Shown piece by piece: positions 1-8,232 of a stretch of DNA of 64,000 nucleotides. The stretch lies in NCBI GenBank assembly GCA_964533215.1, contig CAZHLJ010000002.1, positions 220,049 to 284,048 on the forward strand, written 5' to 3'. Numbering within the stretch: the stretch's first letter is position 1; each line of letters starts with the position of its first letter. Origin of the DNA: Bact-08 sp964533215 (lineage in GTDB: Bacteria; Bacteroidota; Bacteroidia; Bacteroidales; UBA932). Both the position numbers and the translations under genes were made by a program. Below the pieces are notes generated by a model that ran no database searches, was not told where the DNA came from, and saw only the letters and a program-made list of their open reading frames with translations.

Positions 1-3000
1 TTGAAAGAGAACCCATTAAATACGTGACCGAATTTGCCGGTAATTATGAAAGAGAGGTCAAAGTCATAGATTTTAAAACTATTGCTGAAACCTATTGAAT
101 AAGGAGCAACCTTAGTACCCATGTTCAACATGTAGTCCCTTCCGTCTCCGGGAGTCCAACCAGTAAAATCATATAGATCCTCTCCTTTTCCCTGAACAAC
201 CGGTTGCCAGTTTGGACTTGCCTCTGTACCCTTGTTCACCACTCCTGCATATTTAAACGACCAAAGGGTGTTTGCATCGTAACCCTGAACATAGGCAGAA
301 GTTCCACCGTCATATAGTTCATAAGCTGAATAGGTGGCTTTGAATAATTTGTCAATTTTGTTTTTATTGTAGGAAAAATTGAAGTTACCGTTCCAGACGA
401 TATCATTATCCTTTATATTCATAGTGGATCCCAACTCAATTTCAATACCCCTGTTAGTCATCTCAGCCATATTGAGCTTCTGGCTGGTCGTGCCGTTTAC
501 AGCAGGGATACTCATGCTTACTATCAGATCCTTTCCCTTTTTGTTGTAAACGTCAATTTTACCGTACAGCTTGCCTCTGAACAAATCGAAGTCTGTACCG
601 ATATCAAACGTGCCGGTTTTTTCCCAACGGAGAGTTGGGTTGCCAAAGCTGCTGATTGATGCGGTATAGTCTTGGATATAAGAATTCTGAGTACCTCCAA
701 CAGAAATTAACGGCATAAAAGAGGTAGACTTATCCACATTACCGTTAAAGCCATAGGTTGCACGCAATGAGAGTCTGTCCAGCCATTCAACTTGTTGAAG
801 GAAATTCTCTTTGGAAATTGCCCAGCTTGCGCCTACCGACCAGAATGGTGCATATCTATACTTTGGGTCATCTGTTATTAGATTGGAGGCATCAGTTCTT
901 GCAGATCCAGATAGGGTATATTTTCTATCAAAGGTGTAGGATGCATTTGCATACATAGACAAATACCTGTCAGTACTATATGAGTAACTGTTTGTATATG
1001 GAAAAGTCTGGCTCCAACCTTCCCAGTCCGTAAGTTTATATACGCCGCTGCCACCTACTCCATTAGGGAAGGTGCCTACTGTCAACTTCTCGTCGTTGTA
1101 ACCGTATGTACGAGGGTTTTTAACAGTCTGATATACACGGTCTGAAATCTCAGATCCGGCAATAAAGCTTATCTGATGTTTTTCATTGAACTCTCTGTCG
1201 AAATTTACCTGATTCCTCCAGTTGGATGCTGTTGTATATGATCTGTTCTGATCCAGAAAACCACCCTTAGGCAAATTTGCCGTAACTGTATTTGTTGTTC
1301 TGTCCCAAGAACTTGCTTGGTTGATTGTAGATCTGACAGTAAAAGAGGATTCGTTGTAGATATTTCTGGTATCGGTATTTAGTATTTCATACTGTATCTT
1401 GGAATCGAAAGTAAGTCCTTTAATTATTTTTATTGTCAGACCGCCCTGAACACGGGCATTATACGTTTTTGTACTGAAGTTTCTGGATTCATTTTCCGAA
1501 ATAGGGTTGTATGACCAGTCTGAATAAGGGAAAGATTTGTAAGGGACATATCTTTTTATGTTTGGCCAGTAATATGTGCTCGTAACATTCGCCCTTGTGC
1601 CATCTTCGTTTATCAGTTGCTGGTATGGAGTTCCAGAGTATATAGCCTCTGATGTGTATAATTGGTCATTGTTCTTGCTGTCTTTCATTGAAAATGCACC
1701 AGAAAAATAGAGATCCAGCCATTTAAAGACCTTTGCGTTGGAACGATAGTTTACAATATATTTCTTATCATTGCCACCTTGGTAATTTTTATCTGATCCT
1801 TCATACATCAAGGATAATACATTGGAGATTTTCTCGGAAGAGCTGGATATGTTTAAATTATATTGCTGACTGAAAGGATTTTGCAGCATATATTTTTTTA
1901 TTTGCCCACGGTTGTCTATTTTCCTGAGCCTGTCAAGAGTTGCATTCAGATCTGCAGTAGAGAGGTAACCCAGTCTGTTCTCATTCATAGCTTCAACTGC
2001 AGCAGAATAACTTCCGGTGAGTTCAGAGTTGCTGTCAGAGATCGGACTCCAAGGACCGCCAAAGAATTCTGTAGCAAACCCCTTCTGCTCATAATCAATA
2101 ATCTCACTGGAACTTGCATAAGGATTCTGATAGTTGATGTCTGTCTTGGGTGAGTACTTGAAGAATGTACTGAAATCAACCTTAACACCACCTTGTTTCT
2201 CTCCCTTGCCGGATTTTGATGTTACAACAATAACACCATTTGCAGAGCGTGCACCCCAGATTGAAGTGGCAGCAGCATCTTTCAGAATAGTGATACTCTC
2301 CACATCATTAGGATTCAACGAACTAAGATTGCCCTGAATTGCAAACCCATCTACCACTACCAATGGTTGAGCTGCTGCAGCCAAACTTGTCTGACCCCTT
2401 ATTTCGAAGGTTACATTGCCATCGGCATCGGTTTTTGCCTGGACACCTGCAGATGTTCCAATAATTCTCTGCCCTAAGTTTGTTGAAGGTTTTTCCAACT
2501 GCTCGGCTTTAATAATGTTGAAAGAACCAGTAGCTCTCTCCTTTGAGATAGTCTGATAACCTGTAACTACAACGTCTTGCAAAGCGATGTTGTCTATAGC
2601 CATCGCTATATTGACAATGGAAACCTTGCCAGAATATGTAATCTCTTTTGGGAGCATCCCTATAGAGGAAAAGATGAGCCTGTCTCCTGCTTTGGCCTCT
2701 AACGCATACTCTCCATTAATCCCTGAAAATGTAGCCTTCTTTGTTGTTACATTTTGAATAGACACACCAGGAAAAGGCTGATTGTTTTCATCAACAACAG
2801 TTCCTTTAATCGTTTTGTCTGACTGTTTGCCATTCTGATCATCTGGAGAATCTATTTTTTCTCCAGATGCCGGTTTTTTGGATTGTTGTAAATAATTTAA
2901 TGGCGAGATAATAATCTGCTTCTCAACTATTTTATAACCATATCCTGTATTTTTCAGGAGAAGGTCCAGAGCTGCATTTATCTCTGATTTTGTAACAGAT

Positions 3001-3221
3001 AGCGATGCACGCTTGTTTACGTCAACAACGTTGTTGTTATAAACAAAAGTCAGGTCGGTCTGTTTTTCGATAGCCTTTAATATCTCCTTGATGGAAACGT
3101 TCTTTAAATCGACCGAAATGTTCTGAGCATTGGCACTGTTTGTTGCCAGAAGCAGACAAGACAGAACAACCAGAAAATGGAGCAAAGCCCGGAATCTGGG
3201 GAAAGGAATTGTTTTTCTCAT
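1..3221 (-). CDS. SusC/RagA-type TonB-dependent receptor with STN domain (3' end outside window)
   Basis: Outer-membrane TonB-dependent transporter for a glycan or other large nutrient. I read one open frame from the ATG at 3221 to the window edge, about 1073 codons with no stop; against the second SusC here (1098 aa) roughly the last 130-140 residues are missing. Visible parts: a signal peptide ending near ATNSANAQ; an STN domain (about residues 28-105); a carboxypeptidase-regulatory-like domain beginning KGTVVDENNQPFPG; a plug region with LVVVDG and VESITILKDAAATSIWGARS, the SusC signature; then an aromatic-rich beta-barrel. An STN domain is typical of receptors that signal to a FecR/ECF pair, and that pair lies just upstream on the same strand. 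Substrate cannot be told. No SusD partner is visible; it would lie beyond position 1. Confidence 0.93.
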   Translation of the reverse strand, partial: MRKTIPFPRFRALLHFLVVLSCLLLATNSANAQNISVDLKNVSIKEILKAIEKQTDLTFVYNNNVVDVNKRASLSVTKSEINAALDLLLKNTGYGYKIVEKQIIISPLNYLQQSKKPASGEKIDSPDDQNGKQSDKTIKGTVVDENNQPFPGVSIQNVTTKKATFSGINGEYALEAKAGDRLIFSSIGMLPKEITYSGKVSIVNIAMAIDNIALQDVVVTGYQTISKERATGSFNIIKAEQLEKPSTNLGQRIIGTSAGVQAKTDADGNVTFEIRGQTSLAAAAQPLVVVDGFAIQGNLSSLNPNDVESITILKDAAATSIWGARSANGVIVVTSKSGKGEKQGGVKVDFSTFFKYSPKTDINYQNPYASSSEIIDYEQKGFATEFFGGPWSPISDSNSELTGSYSAAVEAMNENRLGYLSTADLNATLDRLRKIDNRGQIKKYMLQNPFSQQYNLNISSSSEKISNVLSLMYEGSDKNYQGGNDKKYIVNYRSNAKVFKWLDLYFSGAFSMKDSKNNDQLYTSEAIYSGTPYQQLINEDGTRANVTSTYYWPNIKRYVPYKSFPYSDWSYNPISENESRNFSTKTYNARVQGGLTIKIIKGLTFDSKIQYEILNTDTRNIYNESSFTVRSTINQASSWDRTTNTVTANLPKGGFLDQNRSYTTASNWRNQVNFDREFNEKHQISFIAGSEISDRVYQTVKNPRTYGYNDEKLTVGTFPNGVGGSGVYKLTDWEGWSQTFPYTNSYSYSTDRYLSMYANASYTFDRKYTLSGSARTDASNLITDDPKYRYAPFWSVGASWAISKENFLQQVEWLDRLSLRATYGFNGNVDKSTSFMPLISVGGTQNSYIQDYTASISSFGNPTLRWEKTGTFDIGTDFDLFRGKLYGKIDVYNKKGKDLIVSMSIPAVNGTTSQKLNMAEMTNRGIEIELGSTMNIKDNDIVWNGNFNFSYNKNKIDKLFKATYSAYELYDGGTSAYVQGYDANTLWSFKYAGVVNKGTEASPNWQPVVQGKGEDLYDFTGWTPGDGRDYMLNMGTKVAPYSIGFSNSFKIYDFDLSFIITGKFGHVFNGFSF

Positions 3222-3297
3222 AGATGTTAGTTTTTTGGATTGATTGTTCAATTAATACACTGCTCAATCTAACCTCCCTCAAAATAACATCTTTTTT

Positions 3298-4263
3298 TTA
3301 AATTTTTTTTAAAGTGATTTTTGTCTGGTCAATCTGATATTGGATATTTGATGAGAGCTTGAGAATATCCAAGACCTGACTTATTGACTCAGATTTGAAA
3401 TTTGCAGTAAACCTATATTCCAGGATTGAAGGATCTTCAACATTAACCGAAACTCCATACCATCTTTCCATTTTCTTGATAACTTCGTCCATGGGGGTGT
3501 TGTCAAAAAGCAAAAGCCCGTTCTTCCATGCTGTGTTATACTCAACGTTTGCATTTTTATTCAATTTGGAGATATTTGACCCTGTTATTACGACCTCCTC
3601 AGATGGATTTACATTAATCTCTTTCTCGTCTTTATCGTTCAGGAGCGAAATTTTGCCGGAAACGAGAGTTACAATAAGCTTGTCGTCGTTGGAATAGGAG
3701 GATAGGTTAAACTCTGTCCCAGTGACTTTAATTGTTATACCTTTTGATGTCTTGACATACATCGGCCAGTTTTTGTCGTGGGCAATCTTAAAATAACCTT
3801 CTCCTTCAAGTTCTATCTCCCGCTTGTCTGTTCCGAATTTTTCAGGGCATTTTATCGAACTTGAACTGTTCAGCCAAACTTTACTTCCGTCCGGAAGATT
3901 GACAATTCCTTTAACACCGGTGTTGACCACATATTCGAAAGTGGCCATTGCCTGCATTTGATGATCTTTATTGTTGGTCGTGTAAAGATAGTAAGCTCCG
4001 AAAACAGAAAATGCAAGAATTAAAATTGCTGCTATCCTATATACAGTTTTTATCCAGTAGACCTTTTTGTTTGGAACAGCTTTTTCATTAGTATTGTCAA
4101 ACGATCTCATTTTTTCAAAAACCCAGTAGTTCTTAAGTTCACTATATAGTTTTTTGTTTTCATCGCTCAACTCAATCCAATCCAAGACCTCCTTCTTTTC
4201 TTCTTCGCTGGCCAGCCCCGAAATATACCTGATAACTAATTCCGTCATTATTAGATTTTCCAT
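3298..4263 (-). CDS. FecR-family anti-sigma factor
   Basis: Inner-membrane anti-sigma regulator that holds the neighbouring ECF sigma factor until the STN-bearing receptor signals. The 321-aa protein has a short cytoplasmic N-terminal region with SGLASEEEKKEVLDWI (about 15-30), one transmembrane helix (about 72-94), a periplasmic FecR domain (about 110-215, with LPDGSKVWLNSSSSI and LEGEGYF) and a C-terminal DUF4974-type domain (about 250-320, with FDNTPMDEVIKKMERWYG). It sits 18 bases after the sigma gene and 76 bases before the SusC gene, the standard order. An internal Met at residue 6 is an alternative start. The family match is clear; the signal is unknown. Confidence 0.93.
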   Translation of the reverse strand: MENLIMTELVIRYISGLASEEEKKEVLDWIELSDENKKLYSELKNYWVFEKMRSFDNTNEKAVPNKKVYWIKTVYRIAAILILAFSVFGAYYLYTTNNKDHQMQAMATFEYVVNTGVKGIVNLPDGSKVWLNSSSSIKCPEKFGTDKREIELEGEGYFKIAHDKNWPMYVKTSKGITIKVTGTEFNLSSYSNDDKLIVTLVSGKISLLNDKDEKEINVNPSEEVVITGSNISKLNKNANVEYNTAWKNGLLLFDNTPMDEVIKKMERWYGVSVNVEDPSILEYRFTANFKSESISQVLDILKLSSNIQYQIDQTKITLKKI

Positions 4264-4281
4264 ATAAATAATACACTTGTG

Positions 4282-4899
4282 TTAGTATATACCCTTAATA
4301 ATAATACAGACTATCCAAAGCCATGTACTGCCTTCCGGTAGGAAGTCCTTCAACCTTTCTCTGAATAGTTTTAAAGCTTGAGTAATGTGATACTCAACAG
4401 TTTTAACTGATATGCCCTTTTTAGCTGCAATTTCCTGATAAGTCATGCCGTGTATTCTGCTTAAAATAAATGAGCTGCTCATTTTTTGCGGGAGCTCGTC
4501 AAAGGTCTTTTTGATAAATTCTTCCAATTGAAATTTAACGATGACATCAGAGGAGTCATCTGCCAAGGCGATGATACTTGCGTTGTATTCTCTCTGCAGT
4601 AACTCATCATTGACTTTCCGGCTGTTGGTAAGTTTCCTTAATGAATTCAGACACTTGTTTTTCACTATTGAATATAAATAAGGTTGGATTGGAAATGCTG
4701 AGTCAAGGAAAGAACGTTTTTCCCAAAGTGCTAAAAAGGATTCTTGGACGATGTCCTCTGCAATATTTTGATCGTGAATATATTGAATGGCATAAAAAAG
4801 GGTTTTTCTAAATTCTTTCTGATAAAATTTTTCAAAAGCCTTTCGATCTCCATTAATAATGGATTTCATTAATACTGTATCTTCCAGCTCTTGACGCAT
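4282..4899 (-). CDS. ECF-family RNA polymerase sigma factor (FecI-like)
   Basis: Sigma-70 family ECF factor, 205 aa, expected to direct transcription of the downstream SusC receptor. Region 2 is about residues 25-95, with AEDIVQESFLALWEKR and the core-binding and -10 recognition helices. Region 4 is about 130-185, with MTYQEIAAKKGISVKTVEYH, the helix-turn-helix for -35 binding. The C-terminal tail (STWLWIVCIIIKGIY) is hydrophobic, as is the tail of the second sigma factor in this window. The gene is first in a sigma/FecR/SusC operon and has its own Bacteroidetes-type promoter 23 bases upstream. Confidence 0.94.
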   Translation of the reverse strand: MRQELEDTVLMKSIINGDRKAFEKFYQKEFRKTLFYAIQYIHDQNIAEDIVQESFLALWEKRSFLDSAFPIQPYLYSIVKNKCLNSLRKLTNSRKVNDELLQREYNASIIALADDSSDVIVKFQLEEFIKKTFDELPQKMSSSFILSRIHGMTYQEIAAKKGISVKTVEYHITQALKLFRERLKDFLPEGSTWLWIVCIIIKGIY

Positions 4900-4921
4900 T
4901 ATTTAGAAATATATAGTTATG

Positions 4922-4954
4922 CAAATATATGTTTTTTAGATTCTCTTTGCCAAA
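4922..4954 (-). promoter_or_regulatory. Bacteroidetes-type promoter for the ECF sigma operon
   Basis: On the minus strand TTTG (4954-4951) is followed after 21 bases by TATATTTG (4929-4922), matching the Bacteroidetes primary sigma consensus TTTG / TAnnTTTG. The sigma-factor ATG is at 4899, so the predicted 5' UTR is short. Its TTTG is almost back to back with the TTTG of the divergent fsa promoter. Confidence 0.72.
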
Positions 4955-4976
4955 CATTTTCGATTTACTAACTTTG
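4946..4976 (+). promoter_or_regulatory. Bacteroidetes-type promoter for the aldolase gene
   Basis: TTTG at 4946-4949 and TAACTTTG at 4969-4976 are separated by 19 bases, the usual spacing. The aldolase start codon is at 5014. The -33 element overlaps the region used by the divergent sigma promoter (TTTGCCAAA at 4946-4954), so the two promoters probably compete. Confidence 0.75.
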
Positions 4977-5013
4977 CCTGATAAATAGAAATCCAAAAAT
5001 AAATCTTACTATA

Positions 5014-5670
5014 ATGAAATTCTTTATAGACACTGCAAACTTGAATCAAATCCGTGAAGCCAATGACCTGGGAGTACTTGACGGTGTTACAACAAACCCA
5101 TCATTGATGGCCAAAGAGGGTATCAAAGGCGAGGCTAATATCAAACAACACTATATAGATATTTGTAATATTGTTGAGGGAGATGTAAGTGCTGAGGTAA
5201 TCTCAACAGATTTTGAAGGAATGATCCGTGAAGGAAAGGAGCTTGCAGCGCTTCATCCACAGATTGTAGTGAAGGTGCCCTGCATAAAAGAGGGTATAAA
5301 AGCAATCAAGTATTTTACTGATAATGGTATACGTACAAATTGCACATTAGTTTTCTCAGTTGGTCAGGCGCTTCTTGCTGCCAAGGCAGGAGCCACTTAT
5401 GTTTCTCCATTTGTGGGAAGATTGGATGATATTTCAACAGACGGAGTTGATCTCATCCGTAAAATTGTAGACGTCTACAACTATTATGGATATGAGACTG
5501 AAGTCCTGGCTGCCTCTATCAGACATACTATGCACATTATCCAATGCCTTGAGGCCGGAGCAGATGTTGCAACCTGTCCTCTGGATGCTATACTGGGATT
5601 ACTGAAACATCCATTAACCGACAGCGGGCTTGAAAAATTCCTTGCCGATTTCAATAAAGTGAATGGTTAA
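5014..5670 (+). CDS. fsa: Transaldolase-like fructose-6-phosphate aldolase
   Basis: Class I aldolase of the transaldolase family, cytoplasmic, acting in the non-oxidative pentose phosphate network. The 218-aa length fits the short TalC/FSA subfamily rather than long transaldolases. Visible motifs are FFIDTAN at the N-terminus, VTTNPSLMAKEG (25-36) and VVKVPC (85-90), where Lys87 is the expected Schiff-base lysine. The C-terminal HPLTDSGLEKFLADF is typical of the family. Whether the enzyme is a true transaldolase or an aldolase cannot be told from sequence; both labels are used for close homologues. A good promoter lies 38 bases upstream, and a PqqD-like gene follows after 3 bases. Confidence 0.92.
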   Translation: MKFFIDTANLNQIREANDLGVLDGVTTNPSLMAKEGIKGEANIKQHYIDICNIVEGDVSAEVISTDFEGMIREGKELAALHPQIVVKVPCIKEGIKAIKYFTDNGIRTNCTLVFSVGQALLAAKAGATYVSPFVGRLDDISTDGVDLIRKIVDVYNYYGYETEVLAASIRHTMHIIQCLEAGADVATCPLDAILGLLKHPLTDSGLEKFLADFNKVNG

Positions 5671-5673
5671 GGA

Positions 5674-5943
5674 ATGAGGCTAAAAACCAACTTAAAGATA
5701 CGTGAAATTGCAGGTGAAAAAATTATCCTGATACACAGTAAGGGGGAGATGGACATGACCAAAGCTGTTTCGATGAATAAAACAGCGGAATGGCTTTGGT
5801 TGTCGCTAAATGAAAAAGAATTTACAACCTCTGATGTTGAAGAGTGTATAACACAGAGGTATGGTATTGATAAGGAGCAGGCTCATAAAGATGCTGTTAA
5901 TTGGATAGAGTCCATGATTCAAGCTGGACTTATGGAAAAGTAA
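5674..5943 (+). CDS. PqqD-like small protein
   Basis: This 89-aa protein resembles the PqqD fold: an N-terminal beta region (IREIAGEKIIL), then MTKAVSMNKTAEWLW, in which the N-x-T/A-x-x-x-W pattern is typical, then a helix-rich end (DVEECITQRYGID...WIESMIQAGLMEK). PqqD proteins usually act as peptide-binding chaperones (RRE domains) for peptide-modifying radical-SAM or other enzymes. No such partner is seen nearby, so here it is an orphan. It follows the aldolase gene by 3 bases, likely co-transcribed, and its end overlaps the convergent thrC gene by 14 bases. The role is unknown. Confidence 0.72.
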   Translation: MRLKTNLKIREIAGEKIILIHSKGEMDMTKAVSMNKTAEWLWLSLNEKEFTTSDVEECITQRYGIDKEQAHKDAVNWIESMIQAGLMEK

Positions 5944-7264
5944 GAGTATCCAGATTCAGTAAATAATACTTTAGCTCATTAAGATTGTTGGAGATCTTTA
6001 TCGATTTCTTTTCTAGACTCATTATAGACTTAATCACTGATGGGGGATGGACCTCTTTTCCTGTCGATATTTTTACCGAATCCGGGAATTTGGCAGGGTG
6101 TGCTGTCTCAAGAAAAATTCCTGCAACCTTCTGCTTGCCTTTTTTTTCCTCCAAATATTTCCTAAGAGCCATGTAAGCCAATGCTCCATGAGGATCAGCC
6201 TGATATTTATATAGTTTTTGCAGATCTCTCATCCCTTCCAAGGTCTGGGTATCATTAAACCAATATCCCAGCACATCTGATATGACATTACTGTGGCAAT
6301 CATTATAAAGATTCAGTATTCTTGGAAAATTGCTTGGGTTTCCGACATCCATCGCATTTGTAATGGTATGCGTGGTTGGCTGAGGCTCATAGATAGCACT
6401 ATTCAGATAATCTGTGACAACGTGATTTGCATTGTTTGCAGCAATAAAAGTGTTTACCTGTAGTCCCATTCTTTTTGCTATGAGACCTGCAGTGAGATTG
6501 CCGAAATTTCCACTTGGGACGCTGATTACAAGCGGACTCTCTGTGCAAGAGGTAATGCTTTTCCCTCTTATTTGTCCTACTGCATAATGGTAGTAGAATG
6601 ATTGTGGAAACAACCGTGCAAAATTTATTGAGTTGGCTGAGGTCAGTGTAAGGTTACTATTGATTTCGTAATCTGAGAACGCTTGCTTAACCATACGCTG
6701 GCAATCGTCAAAATCTCCATCAACTTCAAGAGCTGTAATATTTCCTCCCATTGTGGATATCTGCTTTTCCTGAAATTCACTGACACATCCTGAAGGATAA
6801 AGCACGACAACTCTCACCCCTTTGCAGTTGTAAAAGGCATTAGCAACAGCACCCCCGGTATCTCCGGAAGTTGCAACCAAAATGACAACTTCCCGGGAAC
6901 TGAAATATTCAAAAAGCCCGGCCATGAAACGTGCCCCCACATCCTTAAAGGCCATTGTAGGTCCATGAAACAACTCCAGTACAAATAGATTATCGTCCAA
7001 TTGTCTCAGAGGTATGTCGAAATTAAGTGCATTAAGAACTATCTCTTCAAGATTTTTTGCCGGGATATCTTCTCCAAACATAGAAGTAGAGGACTCAATG
7101 GCTATTTGCTGCAAGCTTGCGCCATACAGTTTTTTGAAAAAGGACTCCGGTAGTTTGGGAATATGGCACGGCATATACAAACCCGAGGTGCTTGGAGAAC
7201 TTTTCAGAACAGCCTCTCTAAGAGTGACTTTTTCTGCGGGATTATTTATGTTGTAGTATTTCAT
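5930..7264 (-). CDS. thrC: Threonine synthase
   Basis: PLP enzyme that converts O-phosphohomoserine to L-threonine, the last step of the pathway. The 444-aa protein shows the N-terminal SGLYMPCHIPKLP block, LELFHGPTMAFKD (97-109) with Lys107 as the PLP lysine, and VATSGDTGGAVANAF, the phosphate/PLP-binding loop. The start ATG overlaps the thrB stop codon (ATGA, 4 bases), so translation is probably coupled. It is the last gene of thrA-thrB-thrC. Its 3' end overlaps the convergent PqqD-like gene, leaving no room for a separate terminator between them. Confidence 0.96.
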   Translation of the reverse strand: MKYYNINNPAEKVTLREAVLKSSPSTSGLYMPCHIPKLPESFFKKLYGASLQQIAIESSTSMFGEDIPAKNLEEIVLNALNFDIPLRQLDDNLFVLELFHGPTMAFKDVGARFMAGLFEYFSSREVVILVATSGDTGGAVANAFYNCKGVRVVVLYPSGCVSEFQEKQISTMGGNITALEVDGDFDDCQRMVKQAFSDYEINSNLTLTSANSINFARLFPQSFYYHYAVGQIRGKSITSCTESPLVISVPSGNFGNLTAGLIAKRMGLQVNTFIAANNANHVVTDYLNSAIYEPQPTTHTITNAMDVGNPSNFPRILNLYNDCHSNVISDVLGYWFNDTQTLEGMRDLQKLYKYQADPHGALAYMALRKYLEEKKGKQKVAGIFLETAHPAKFPDSVKISTGKEVHPPSVIKSIMSLEKKSIKISNNLNELKYYLLNLDTLTFP

Positions 7265-8226
7265 AGCTTTTCAATAATATATGCACCAGGAGCATTCATA
7301 GGAGAAATGAAAAATTCGCTGAGTAGCCCAGATTCTGCGAACGATCCGGCTATTGTATGAGCAACCTGAACTGCTTTTGATTTTCCTTTGCACAGGGCAA
7401 ATACAGACGGGCCAGAGCCGGATATTCCGCAACCGATAGCTCCGGCATTCAATGCAGCTTTTTTAGCTTGTTCAAACCCGGGAATCAGCATTGTCCTTTT
7501 AGGCTCTGCTAGCAAGTCGCTTACAGAACGTCCAAGGAGCTCATAGTCTGTTGTCAGAAGAGCGGCCATGAATGCGGCAGCATTTGCACTCTGCTTTATA
7601 ACATCACTCAGTGGAATTTCCCTTTTCAAGACTCTTCTTGCATCTGAAGTGTTCAGCTCGATATGAGGATGGAGGACACTGCAATACAACTCTTCCGGAC
7701 AATGCACCTGAATTATATCCAATGGATCATAACTTCGGATCAGCACAAAACCTCCAAGCAGTGATGGGGCTGCATTATCTGCATGCGCAGCCCCACAGGC
7801 AATTTGTTCACCTTTCATTGCAAATGGAATTAATTCATTTACAGATAGTAAATTGCCTAGAAGAGCATTCAGCGCAAAAACGGCTGCAGCAGAACTGGCA
7901 GCACTGCTTCCCATTCCGCTTCCAAGAGGGAGGTTTTTTTTAAGACCTATTTTGAGCTTTAAATTCTGGTTTCCTGTTGCCTCCAGATATGCGTCTACAG
8001 CTACTCCGGCAGTGTTTCTCTCTCTTGCAGATGGTATAAGGTGAGCATATTTTCCAGACATTTCTATTAATTTTATATCACTATCTTGTTTGCTTCCACT
8101 GTCTGCAAAAGTGATTGTCGCCATATCCCCGCAACCCTGAACAGCAAACCCCATAATGTCAAATCCGCAGCTGACATTTGCAACAGTTGCCGGGGCGAAC
8201 GCGGTGACAGATTTATATTTTTCCAT
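7261..8226 (-). CDS. thrB: Homoserine kinase
   Basis: GHMP-family kinase, 321 aa, making O-phosphohomoserine from homoserine and ATP. Visible motifs are the N-terminal AFAPATVANVSCGFDIMG, the GHMP ATP-binding loop LPLGSGMGSSAASSAAA (99-115), and the C-terminal GCGISGSGPSVFALC glycine-rich motif 3. It lies between thrA (6-base gap) and thrC (4-base overlap) and should be co-transcribed under the leader attenuator at 10650-10785. Confidence 0.96.
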   Translation of the reverse strand: MEKYKSVTAFAPATVANVSCGFDIMGFAVQGCGDMATITFADSGSKQDSDIKLIEMSGKYAHLIPSARERNTAGVAVDAYLEATGNQNLKLKIGLKKNLPLGSGMGSSAASSAAAVFALNALLGNLLSVNELIPFAMKGEQIACGAAHADNAAPSLLGGFVLIRSYDPLDIIQVHCPEELYCSVLHPHIELNTSDARRVLKREIPLSDVIKQSANAAAFMAALLTTDYELLGRSVSDLLAEPKRTMLIPGFEQAKKAALNAGAIGCGISGSGPSVFALCKGKSKAVQVAHTIAGSFAESGLLSEFFISPMNAPGAYIIEKL

Positions 8227-8232
8227 TTTCTA

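Noticed and set aside
3037..3282. Minus-strand ORF of 81 aa over the start of the first SusC gene
   Set aside because: It is out of frame with the SusC signal peptide and STN domain, which are clearly coding; no family features.
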